Translations under genes and position numbers: made by a program | Notes under the pieces: generated by a model | What the model was told of the DNA's origin: nothing | The model's database searches: none | The model's input: the letters and a program-made list of their open reading frames with translations, nothing else | From: Saliniradius amylolyticus | GTDB taxonomy: Bacteria; Pseudomonadota; Gammaproteobacteria; Enterobacterales; Alteromonadaceae | Direction: 5' to 3' | DNA: 64,000 bases | NCBI RefSeq assembly: GCF_003143555.1 | Contig: NZ_CP029347.1 | Span: 1,116,001-1,180,000 of the forward strand | Shown: positions 9,684 through 17,553 of the stretch, piece by piece | Numbering within the stretch: position 1 is the first letter of the stretch | Layout: every line of letters starts with the position of its first letter

Positions 9684-10688
9684 TTAACGTTTGGAGGTTG
9701 GATCTGGATCGGCCAGTGCCACCTGATTCTTGCCGTTGTTTTTAGCGGTGTACATGGCCTTGTCGGTGCGGCTCATCCAGCGGGATAAGCCTTCACCCTG
9801 ATACTCAGCGACGCCAAAAGAGGCAGTGATCTCGCAGTCGTGGTGGTTGAGACCGGCCAGGGCCATTTGCAGGTATTGGCCCAGATTAAGTGCGTCTTCG
9901 GCAACAGTATTGTGCAGTAAAACGCCGAACTCTTCACCGCCAAGGCGGAACAGACTGTCGCTCTTTCGGAGCCGTTGCCCAATAGCCTGAGTCACGGCCA
10001 GCAACACCCGATCACCCTCTTCGTGACCTAGCCTGTCATTGACATCCTTAAAATCGTCAATATCAAAGATAATAAGAGACAGTGGCGTTTCAGAACGTTG
10101 GTACATGGCCATCTGAGTCTTGGCTTGCTGCTCAAAGGCCCGGCGGTTGCCAATTTCTGTCAGTGGGTCAAGATGGGCCAGGCGCTCGAGCTTCTCGTGT
10201 TGGGATAAAAGTTGACGGGAAAATAAAAACATAAAGATGCTGGTGGTGACGAGCGTCAGAAAATAGGTAATCAGCTCCGAGGGCGTCATGTTGTCGCTGA
10301 GAGGAAAGGCCATCACCACAAAAGTAATTGTAATGCCAATAAGAGCATCCCGAGCGCTTAGGATCACAAACACAGCGGTGATCGCGGGAAATAGCCAGAA
10401 TACTTGTGGGTAGCCCTGTAAGAATGCCGTCGCGGTTGTGCCCACTAAAATGACGGTGGCAATAAGGTAGCTTAACGGGTTTAAAAAACGCTGATGCCAG
10501 ACCAGATAGGTAAACAGGGCAAACAGTAGCACCAGTGTGCTGTCTAGCATTACCATCGGCCAGTGCTGCTCAAGAATGCGGACCGGTATGATAGCCCCGA
10601 TCCCGAGCATGCCAATGACGCTGATGGTCAGCAATAATTGCTCTTTAAAACTGCGCGTGGCGATCAGGCGAATATACTTGGTGAGCAC
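9684..10688 (-). CDS. Membrane diguanylate cyclase (GGDEF)
   Basis: A 334-residue protein: the N-terminal half (about 1-170) is a set of about six hydrophobic helices, followed by a GGDEF domain (about 175-325) starting AHLDPLTEIGNRRAFEQQ. The catalytic signature is FRLGGEEFGVLL, an active variant, with RKSD five residues upstream as an inhibitory c-di-GMP site. It is therefore predicted to make c-di-GMP from GTP under product inhibition. No periplasmic sensor domain is visible, so the signal is probably sensed within or near the membrane. Confidence 0.92.
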   Translation of the reverse strand: MLTKYIRLIATRSFKEQLLLTISVIGMLGIGAIIPVRILEQHWPMVMLDSTLVLLFALFTYLVWHQRFLNPLSYLIATVILVGTTATAFLQGYPQVFWLFPAITAVFVILSARDALIGITITFVVMAFPLSDNMTPSELITYFLTLVTTSIFMFLFSRQLLSQHEKLERLAHLDPLTEIGNRRAFEQQAKTQMAMYQRSETPLSLIIFDIDDFKDVNDRLGHEEGDRVLLAVTQAIGQRLRKSDSLFRLGGEEFGVLLHNTVAEDALNLGQYLQMALAGLNHHDCEITASFGVAEYQGEGLSRWMSRTDKAMYTAKNNGKNQVALADPDPTSKR

Positions 10689-10778
10689 GATGTCGGTATT
10701 CCCTGAATGTGGACTGTTTTCATAACCTTAACTTAACCTTTTGTTAACCCAGAAGGCAACTTACTGCGGGTTTTCGGT

Positions 10779-11177
10779 TCAGGCATCGCCTATCAGGTCT
10801 TGCAATTGTTCGGTAGACAAGCACTCTCCGGCATCCCAGTGACTCACCAGAGTTTGCCTTAAGTTCATTAGCTGGCGGCGCTTTTGCTTTAACTGAGTGA
10901 TGAGGTTTTGAGCATCGTCGAGCTTCTCATCCAGTCTGGCAAGCAACGTGTCGTGCTGCCAGTCCTGATTGTCCTGCATCAGGCTGACCAGTTCATCCAG
11001 CTTAAACCCCAGACTCTGTCCAAACTGAATCATCTGAATTCGGGCGACGGCTGATTCATCGTATTGTCGGTAGCCGCCTTCTGATCTCCCGTGAGGTTGC
11101 AATAATCCTTTCTGCTCATAAAAACGCAGAGTGCTGGCGGGTAAGCCGGTTAGTCGGGCCAGTTGACCGATTTGCAT
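10779..11177 (-). CDS. MerR-family transcriptional regulator
   Basis: A 132-residue regulator beginning MQIGQLARLTGLPASTLRFY, the MerR winged-helix N terminus, followed by GGYRQYDESAVARIQMIQ, a coiled-coil linker and a short C terminus. Cysteine pairs typical of metal sensors are not obvious (one Cys, in GECLSTEQ). The start at 11177 is chosen because the MerR fold begins there and AAGGTG lies just upstream; a longer frame exists but adds non-conserved sequence. Divergent from the flavin oxidoreductase, with a MerR-type operator between them, so it likely controls that gene. Confidence 0.9.
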   Translation of the reverse strand: MQIGQLARLTGLPASTLRFYEQKGLLQPHGRSEGGYRQYDESAVARIQMIQFGQSLGFKLDELVSLMQDNQDWQHDTLLARLDEKLDDAQNLITQLKQKRRQLMNLRQTLVSHWDAGECLSTEQLQDLIGDA

Positions 11178-11185
11178 AAAGCACC

Positions 11186-11216
11186 TTGAGGTTAAAGTTA
11201 ACTTTAATGTTAGTTT
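11186..11216 (+). promoter_or_regulatory. MerR-type promoter/operator for the flavin oxidoreductase
   Basis: TTGAGG (11186-11191) and TAGTTT (11211-11216) are separated by 19 bases, the unusually long spacer of MerR-activated promoters. The perfect 16-bp palindrome TTAAAGTTAACTTTAA fills 11192-11207. It lies between divergent merR-like and oxidoreductase genes. Confidence 0.7.
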
Positions 11217-11246
11217 AGGCTCAGTGTCATTAATCAGGTAGTCATT

Positions 11247-12467
11247 ATGAATGAATTTATTTCCCAATCCTTGACCTTGCCGAGCGGACTTACCCTGGCA
11301 AACCCCATCGTCAAAGCCGCCATGGAAGAAAACCTGGCCGAAGCGAATCGGTTGCCCGGGCCGCCGTTGTTTCGGTTATATGAACAATGGGCACAGGGAG
11401 GGGCTGGATTACTGATTACCGGGAATGTGATGATCGATCGTCTGGCCATGACTGGCCCGGGTGGTGTGGCGTTGGAAGCCGGTAGCGATCTCGAGCCCTT
11501 TAAAAATTGGGCTCGTTGCGTGCACACCAAGGGCGGCAAAATTGTGATGCAGATTAATCATCCGGGCCGACAGGTGTTTGCCAAAATGGGCGGAAAAGCA
11601 TGGTCAGCGTCGGATGTACCTCTGAGTATGGGTAAGCACTCCGGGTTGTTTGCCAAGCCCCGAGCCATGTCTGAGACGGATATTCAGGAAGTGATAGAGC
11701 GCTTTTCAGTCACCGCTTGGCGCGCCGAACAAGCCGGGTTTGACGGCGTGCAGATTCACGCCGCACACGGCTATCTGCTGGCACAGTTTCTGTCGCCACT
11801 GACCAACGTCCGTCAGGATCGCTGGGGAGGAAGTCTGGAAAACCGTGCCCGGCTACTGTTGGAAGTGATTAAGGCCGTAAAGCAGTCGGTGAGCCCAGAG
11901 TTCTCCCTTTCGGTGAAGCTGAATTCTGCCGACTTTCAGCGCGGTGGTTTTGATGTAAAAGACGCTAAAGCCGTCATTGCAATGCTCAACGACATGGGAA
12001 TGGATTTTATCGAACTCTCTGGTGGCAGTTATGAGGCACCGGCCATGCAGGGGCGTAGCGCCGATGACCGTACGCTGGCCCGTGAGGCTTACTTTCTGGA
12101 GTTCGCGACTCAGATGCTGGATGTGGCCCGAATGCCACTGATGACCACAGGTGGCATAACCCAACGTGCAACTGCCGCGGCGGTATTGGCATCGGGGGTG
12201 AGCCTGGTGGGGATTGCCAGTGCTCTCGCTCAAACACCGGACTTACCGGTACGCTGGCTGCAAGACGAGTACGCATCGCCCGTGCCTAAGGCTGATTTTA
12301 GAGACAAGACCCTAAGTGGTCTTGCAACCATGGCCATGGTGCGTCGCCAGCTAAGGCGCATGAGCGATGGCAAATTACCCAAGCGACAGATTGGACCGCT
12401 GTTTTCGTTGATAACAGACCAGCTGCGTTTAGCCCGGCTTACGCGTCGGTACCGGCGGGCGCTGTGA
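11247..12467 (+). CDS. NADH:flavin oxidoreductase, Old Yellow Enzyme family
   Basis: FMN-dependent ene-reductase of 406 residues with the TIM-barrel features of the family: NPIVKAAMEE near the N terminus, QINHPGRQ, the substrate/FMN motif IHAAHGYLLAQFLSP followed by DRWGGSLENRARLL, and a C-terminal phosphate-binding region around TTGGITQRATAAAVL. No C-terminal iron-sulfur/FAD extension as in 2,4-dienoyl-CoA reductase is present, so it is a single-domain OYE. It probably reduces electrophilic alkenes or quinones. Control by the divergent MerR regulator is inferred from the 19-base promoter spacer. Its 3' end overlaps the convergent EAL gene by 29 bases. Confidence 0.9.
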   Translation: MNEFISQSLTLPSGLTLANPIVKAAMEENLAEANRLPGPPLFRLYEQWAQGGAGLLITGNVMIDRLAMTGPGGVALEAGSDLEPFKNWARCVHTKGGKIVMQINHPGRQVFAKMGGKAWSASDVPLSMGKHSGLFAKPRAMSETDIQEVIERFSVTAWRAEQAGFDGVQIHAAHGYLLAQFLSPLTNVRQDRWGGSLENRARLLLEVIKAVKQSVSPEFSLSVKLNSADFQRGGFDVKDAKAVIAMLNDMGMDFIELSGGSYEAPAMQGRSADDRTLAREAYFLEFATQMLDVARMPLMTTGGITQRATAAAVLASGVSLVGIASALAQTPDLPVRWLQDEYASPVPKADFRDKTLSGLATMAMVRRQLRRMSDGKLPKRQIGPLFSLITDQLRLARLTRRYRRAL

Positions 12468-14946
12468 TGCTATCTACCCAAACCAGATAGTCGTTTTTGG
12501 GCATAGGGCGGGCAAAATAATAGCCCTGACCAATAAGGCATCCCATTGAGACGAGCAGGTTGACGGTTTGCTCGTCTTCAATACCTTCGGCGACAAGCTC
12601 AATCTTGAGGCTCTTGGCCATGCTGACGGTGGCTTTGGTGATCATTTGATTCTTTTGGGAGGTGGCAAGGTTGAGAATAAAAGCCTTATCCAGCTTCAGT
12701 TTATCGAAACCGTGGGAGCTGATGTACTGTAGTGAGGCGTAAGCGGTACCAAAATCATCAATGGCGACGTTAACGCCCATTGACTTGATCCGCTGTAGGT
12801 TGCGCTCAAACTGTTCAGCTTCGGTGATGTTGGTTGTCTCTGTCACTTCCAGTGTCAGACGGGAAGTGACAGAGACAGATCTGGCAGTCATTACGCCATC
12901 CAGGAAGTCGCAGAATGTCTCGTTGCACACGTCCTGCGTTGATACATTGACGGATAAGGATGGGGTGGTTGAGGCCATGTCCTCCAGGTCAGTCAGGCTC
13001 TGGCGAATCACCCAGCGAGTGAGTGGTGTGATCATGCCGGTTGCTTCCGCGATGGGAATAAACTGATCGGGATAAATCCAGCCAAGACTAGGATGATGCC
13101 AACGAATAAGCGCTTCTGCACCATAGATACGCAGTGATTCTAATTCGACCTGAGGCTGGTAATATAAGCAAAACTGCTCATTGGACAGAGCCTTGGACAG
13201 TTCACTGGCGAGAATGATTTGTCGCTCATAAAACTGAGCAGATTCTGCATAGTACGCCGCCATCTGAGTTCGCTGCTCGTGAGCTTTTTCAATCGCCTGA
13301 TAGCCTGCATTGATACTTTGCTCGATTTTGTCGCCTTGTGCGTTGAACTCTGCCACACCCGTGACCGCCTTGATATTAACATTAAGATCATCGATGGTTT
13401 GCTGCAAAGAGAGTTTATCGGCTTGTTGTGTCAGTATGCTGGCGTGGTGATCAATATGCCCCATGCCGATAAACGCCAGCACATCGTGTCTCAACAGGAC
13501 ACTTAATGAATGCTCTCGCCCGAGACGAAGGGGATAGAGTGCAATGCCCATTCCCTGAAGCTGACTTTCCAGATGACGTTTCAAACGCTCCTGAAGTTCC
13601 ATAAAGCCTTGCCGGGTGATATAAGGCTGGATCGCTTGAATGTTGGTCAACTCGACCATGATTAAGGTTAACGGCTGTGTTTTCTCTGCGACATCGGTTT
13701 GCAACGAAAAAGCCAGAAAAGACTGGTTAGGCAGTTGAGACTCCGGATCATGAGTCGCCAGGCGAAGATGTTCATGTTGGTAATGGCGCAACCTGTCGGC
13801 CAGCGCCATGGACATAAAAGTGATCTCGAACATGACGCCAAGAAGCAACGCATGACGACTCCAAAAGCTGTATTCAAGATAGCCGGACATCATCAATGGA
13901 CCGATAGCCGCGCCTATATACAGCGGCAGCCAGGAAATGAAGTAGTAGCGAGCCCATTGGAACTCTTTTTTTAGCTTTCGCGCCATCAAATAAAGGGCAA
14001 ACAGGTAGAGCAATAGCTGCACTCCGAAGAACAGTTGTGCCGACTGATACTCTGCCAGAGGGGCTGTGAGGATGGCACCGCCAAGCAATAAAAATGCGAA
14101 GGTTTTCCCTAATTTGTATAGCGCAGGGTTAGTGTCTGTGTTGTAGCGTAAATAAAGTAAAGCGAACCAGAGACTGAAAAACGCGGTGAGATAATAAGTG
14201 GAGATAGTGTGCCGGGCTAACAGGTGGTAGGCGTTGTCGGGGAATAGAAAATGGGCAAAGCCGTGGACCACGCCCAGTGTGATCATCACTGCCAGCACAT
14301 AACCGGTATAAATCAGGTATAACTTGTCTCGACTCCCGACAAAAAGAATCAGGTTGTAAACCGCTGTTACCAGAACAATGCAGACAAACCCTCCCCATAG
14401 GAAGAAGATCAGGTGCGCGTAGAGCGTAAAGTCGGTCTGACTAAAAACCACAAAAGGAATATAAGGCGCTCCCTGAGTCTGGCTTCGCACAATGAACTGC
14501 GCCGACTGTCCTGACGCTCGGAACGTTACATGGGGCAGGGCATGTTTGAGATCTGGCTGGGCCCGCAAATCACCCAGAAAATAACTGTTGATGACGTGAC
14601 CATTATCTACCTGATACACATCAAGGGCATCAATCATTGGATTATCGAGCAGTAACACCCAATCGCTATCGGGTTTTGGGAGTGTGACATCCAACCGGTA
14701 CCAGGTGGCTTTGGGCCCGAATTCAGGCCCGGCAACCGGACCATTCAACGGAATGGGATGGTTTGTGGCCGTTTTTGAGGTGGGGGCATGCTCAAAAGGG
14801 GTGACGTTGATCCGGGCAGAAGATTGAGTCAACGAGTCGGCATGTTGCAAAAGTGCATACACCGTCGCGCTAACACTCAGAATAATGACGAGCGCGATGA
14901 GTGGTCGCCAATAAGGGGATTGGCTGGCATCCGGCTTAATGTTCAT
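12439..14946 (-). CDS. 7TM-DISM receptor with degenerate GGDEF and EAL domains
   Basis: An 835-residue membrane protein. After an N-terminal helix comes a periplasmic 7TMR-DISMED2-like domain (about 45-165), then seven membrane helices (about 180-390), a GGDEF-like domain starting ATHDPESQLPNQSF (about 395-560) and an EAL domain (about 575-825). The cyclase signature is replaced by GREHS, so synthesis is unlikely. The EAL domain keeps AEALIRWHH, EVTET and DDFGTAYASL, so phosphodiesterase activity is plausible. DISM domains usually bind carbohydrates or small ligands. It is convergent with and overlaps the oxidoreductase gene. Confidence 0.9.
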   Translation of the reverse strand: MNIKPDASQSPYWRPLIALVIILSVSATVYALLQHADSLTQSSARINVTPFEHAPTSKTATNHPIPLNGPVAGPEFGPKATWYRLDVTLPKPDSDWVLLLDNPMIDALDVYQVDNGHVINSYFLGDLRAQPDLKHALPHVTFRASGQSAQFIVRSQTQGAPYIPFVVFSQTDFTLYAHLIFFLWGGFVCIVLVTAVYNLILFVGSRDKLYLIYTGYVLAVMITLGVVHGFAHFLFPDNAYHLLARHTISTYYLTAFFSLWFALLYLRYNTDTNPALYKLGKTFAFLLLGGAILTAPLAEYQSAQLFFGVQLLLYLFALYLMARKLKKEFQWARYYFISWLPLYIGAAIGPLMMSGYLEYSFWSRHALLLGVMFEITFMSMALADRLRHYQHEHLRLATHDPESQLPNQSFLAFSLQTDVAEKTQPLTLIMVELTNIQAIQPYITRQGFMELQERLKRHLESQLQGMGIALYPLRLGREHSLSVLLRHDVLAFIGMGHIDHHASILTQQADKLSLQQTIDDLNVNIKAVTGVAEFNAQGDKIEQSINAGYQAIEKAHEQRTQMAAYYAESAQFYERQIILASELSKALSNEQFCLYYQPQVELESLRIYGAEALIRWHHPSLGWIYPDQFIPIAEATGMITPLTRWVIRQSLTDLEDMASTTPSLSVNVSTQDVCNETFCDFLDGVMTARSVSVTSRLTLEVTETTNITEAEQFERNLQRIKSMGVNVAIDDFGTAYASLQYISSHGFDKLKLDKAFILNLATSQKNQMITKATVSMAKSLKIELVAEGIEDEQTVNLLVSMGCLIGQGYYFARPMPKNDYLVWVDSITAPAGTDA

Positions 14947-15145
14947 GATTGTCCGTATCCCAAAGTGATAATTTAGTACTCCAAGACCGCCACTGTGGGA
15001 GTAAGTCTATGTGCAACCCGGGAGTCTGTCTAAATTAGAAGGGAACAAAACCGTTTAAAAAATGTCAATTATGACGGTGTTTTGCACGATCTGAGTGCGA
15101 AATAACCAAGTGTGCACGTGTTTAATGAAAAATTCATAATAGCCC

Positions 15146-15173
15146 TTGCGTGACCTCAAAGGCTATGTATAAT
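15146..15173 (+). promoter_or_regulatory. Sigma70 promoter for tRNA-fMet/rimP operon
   Basis: TTGCGT (15146-15151), 16-base spacer and TATAAT (15168-15173) lie about 57 bases before the tRNA. The remainder of the 283-base gap back to 14947 is AT-rich and holds no visible gene. Confidence 0.75.
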
Positions 15174-15229
15174 ACGCACCATCTTGAGGCGAGGCGCTAA
15201 ACAGCGACGCAGCAAGAGCAAGTTTCTGA

Positions 15230-15306
<77 letters not shown>

Positions 15307-15367
15307 CTTTTATGAATTGGGCAATGCGCCGGATTCAAGGTAGTATAGTGGACAAGGGTCCAGAGAT

Positions 15368-15395
15368 AAAAAGCCCCGCTTGTACGGGGCTTTTT
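15368..15395 (+). terminator. Rho-independent terminator/attenuator after tRNA-fMet
   Basis: AAAAAGCCCCG, loop CTTGTA, CGGGGCTTTTT. It lies 62 bases after the tRNA and before rimP, so it would separate tRNA from mRNA synthesis or act as an attenuator. Confidence 0.88.
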
Positions 15396-15469
15396 GTTAT
15401 TCCTCAGAAACTGCGCCGATGCCAGGCATCGGGGCTGACAGTCTAACGGGGCAACCCGAAATGAGGTCT

Positions 15470-15490
15470 GGGCGTTTACGCCCTTTTTTT
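15470..15490 (+). terminator. Second terminator-like hairpin in the rimP leader
   Basis: GGGCG, loop TTTA, CGCCC followed by seven T. It ends only 17 bases before the chosen rimP start, so it could act as an attenuator or read-through checkpoint for the rimP-nusA-infB mRNA. Confidence 0.65.
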
Positions 15491-15507
15491 GTATTTGGAG
15501 CTTGGTT

Positions 15508-15966
15508 TTGGCAAGAATCGAACAAACCCTGACCGACATGCTGACTCCTGCGGTTGAAGCCCTGGGCTTCGAATTGTTGGGGGTAGAGTTTGTGGCGGCG
15601 GGCAAACACTCGACGCTAAGGATTTACATCGACCATGCTAACGGCATCTCGGTAGATAACTGCGCCGATGTGAGTCATCAGGTCAGTGCTATTTTGGACG
15701 TGGAAGATCCCATCAACACCGAGTATAACCTTGAGGTGTCGTCGCCGGGAATGGATCGTCCCTTATTTAAGGCTGAGCATTATGCGGCCGTGATCGGGGA
15801 AACCGTATCGGTAAGGCTGCGCACGCCAATGGACAACAGACGCAAATTTAAGGGTAAGGTGCTGAGTGTTGAAGACGGCATCTTAACGATCGAGGTGGAT
15901 GGCGAGACCTTTGAGCTGGTCATCGACAATATCGAAAAAGGCAATCTGGTTCCCGTTTTCGACTAG
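15508..15966 (+). CDS. rimP: Ribosome maturation factor RimP
   Basis: A 152-residue 30S-subunit maturation factor. The sequence has the usual features: LTDMLTPAVEALGFELLGVEF, LRIYIDHANGISVDNCADVS and EVSSPGMDRPLF. The start is taken as TTG 15508 because GGAG lies 7 bases upstream; another TTG at 15502 is too close to that site. It is the first gene of the operon, 69 bases before nusA, and shares the leader with tRNA-fMet. Confidence 0.95.
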   Translation: MARIEQTLTDMLTPAVEALGFELLGVEFVAAGKHSTLRIYIDHANGISVDNCADVSHQVSAILDVEDPINTEYNLEVSSPGMDRPLFKAEHYAAVIGETVSVRLRTPMDNRRKFKGKVLSVEDGILTIEVDGETFELVIDNIEKGNLVPVFD

Positions 15967-16035
15967 TCGAGGGACAATGAGTGAACTTAAGAAGTAACCG
16001 ACTTCTTTAGTGACGGTTTAGTGAGGCAACAGGGC

Positions 16036-17529
16036 ATGAATAAAGAAATTCTATTAGTGGCTGAAGCGGTATCCAACGAGAAGCAAGTCCCACGGGAAAA
16101 GATTTTTGAAGCGTTGGAATACGCCATTGCAAGTGCCACCAAGAAGAAGAACCACGGTGACATCGAAGTGCGTGTGGACATCGACGAGGAAACGGGCGAT
16201 TTTGATACCTACCGTCGCTGGTTGGTGATTCCCGATGATCAGCCGCAGGAAAACCCGTACGCGGAGCTGACGCTGTCAGCGGCACAAATCGATGAACCGG
16301 ATGTACAAGTGGGTGATTATGTTGAAGAGCAGATTGAATCAATCGCTTTTGACCGTATCACCACCCAAACCGCCAAGCAGGTTATCGTGCAGAAGGTGCG
16401 CGAAGCGGAGCGGGCCCAGGTACTGGCCGAATACGAAGACCGTGTGGGTGAGTTGATTACCGGCACGGTGAAAAAAGTGAACCGCGACAACATCATTGTC
16501 GACCTGGGCAACAACGCCGAGGGTGTGATCTTCCGTGAAGACATGCTGCCTCGCGAAACATTCCGCCCCGGTGACCGGGTGCGTGGCTTGCTGTTCACTA
16601 TCCGCCCGGAAGCCCGTGGTGCTCAGTTGTTTATCAGCCGAACTCACCCGGATATGCTGGTGGAGTTGTTCCGCATCGAGGTGCCGGAAATCGCCGAAGA
16701 AGTGCTGGAGATTCGCTCTGCAGCGCGCGATCCAGGCTCGCGAGCTAAGATTGCGGTTAAGACCAATGACAAGCGTCTGGACCCTGTTGGTGCCTGTGTG
16801 GGCATGCGTGGTTCTCGGGTACAGGCCGTTTCCGGTGAACTGGGCGGTGAGCGCGTGGACATTGTCTTATGGGATGAAAACCCGGCCCAGTTTGTGATTA
16901 ACGCCATGGCTCCGGCCGAAGTAGCGTCCATCATTGTGGATGAAGACAACCACACCATGGACGTCGCAGTCGAAGACGACAACCTGGCACAGGCCATTGG
17001 TCGTAACGGTCAGAATGTTCGCTTAGCCAGTCAGTTGACCGGCTGGGAGCTGAATGTGATGACAGTGGCAGACCTGAATGCCAAGCACGAAGAAGAAACC
17101 AGCAAGATTATCGACAAGTTTGTTACTGCGCTGGATATCGACGAAGAATTTGCCGCTGTGCTGGCAGAGGAAGGCTTCACCACCCTGGAAGAAATCGCCT
17201 ATGTACCCAGCAGCGAGCTGGAAGTGATTGAAGGGCTGGATGAAGACATGATTGAAGAGCTGCGCGAGCGGGCGCGAGCCTTCCTGACCACTCAGGCACT
17301 GGCCAGTGAGGAGTCCCTGGAAGGCAATGAACCGAAAGAAGAGCTGTTGAATCTGGAAGGGATCGATAAGCACCTGGCCTATCAGTTGGCCAGCCGGGGC
17401 GTAATCGATCTGGAAAGTCTTGCCGAGCAAGGGGTGGATGACATCAGCGATATTGAAGATCTGAGCGAAGAGAAAGCCGCTGAGCTGATCATGGCAGCCC
17501 GCAACATCGTTTGGTTTAATGAAGAATAA
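16036..17529 (+). CDS. nusA: Transcription termination/antitermination factor NusA
   Basis: A 497-residue RNA polymerase-binding factor starting [16 protein letters not shown]. Order: N-terminal polymerase-binding domain, S1 domain (about 130-200, [20 protein letters not shown]), KH1 and KH2 (about 230-345, with [18 protein letters not shown] and [13 protein letters not shown]), and two acidic C-terminal helix-hairpin repeats (about 360-490), as in enterobacterial NusA. The start is the ATG at 16036, with GAGG upstream. It sits between rimP and infB in the canonical operon. Confidence 0.98.
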   Translation: MNKEILLVAEAVSNEKQVPREKIFEALEYAIASATKKKNHGDIEVRVDIDEETGDFDTYRRWLVIPDDQPQENPYAELTLSAAQIDEPDVQVGDYVEEQIESIAFDRITTQTAKQVIVQKVREAERAQVLAEYEDRVGELITGTVKKVNRDNIIVDLGNNAEGVIFREDMLPRETFRPGDRVRGLLFTIRPEARGAQLFISRTHPDMLVELFRIEVPEIAEEVLEIRSAARDPGSRAKIAVKTNDKRLDPVGACVGMRGSRVQAVSGELGGERVDIVLWDENPAQFVINAMAPAEVASIIVDEDNHTMDVAVEDDNLAQAIGRNGQNVRLASQLTGWELNVMTVADLNAKHEEETSKIIDKFVTALDIDEEFAAVLAEEGFTTLEEIAYVPSSELEVIEGLDEDMIEELRERARAFLTTQALASEESLEGNEPKEELLNLEGIDKHLAYQLASRGVIDLESLAEQGVDDISDIEDLSEEKAAELIMAARNIVWFNEE

Positions 17530-17553
17530 GGTCAACGGGAGGAACAACGACAC

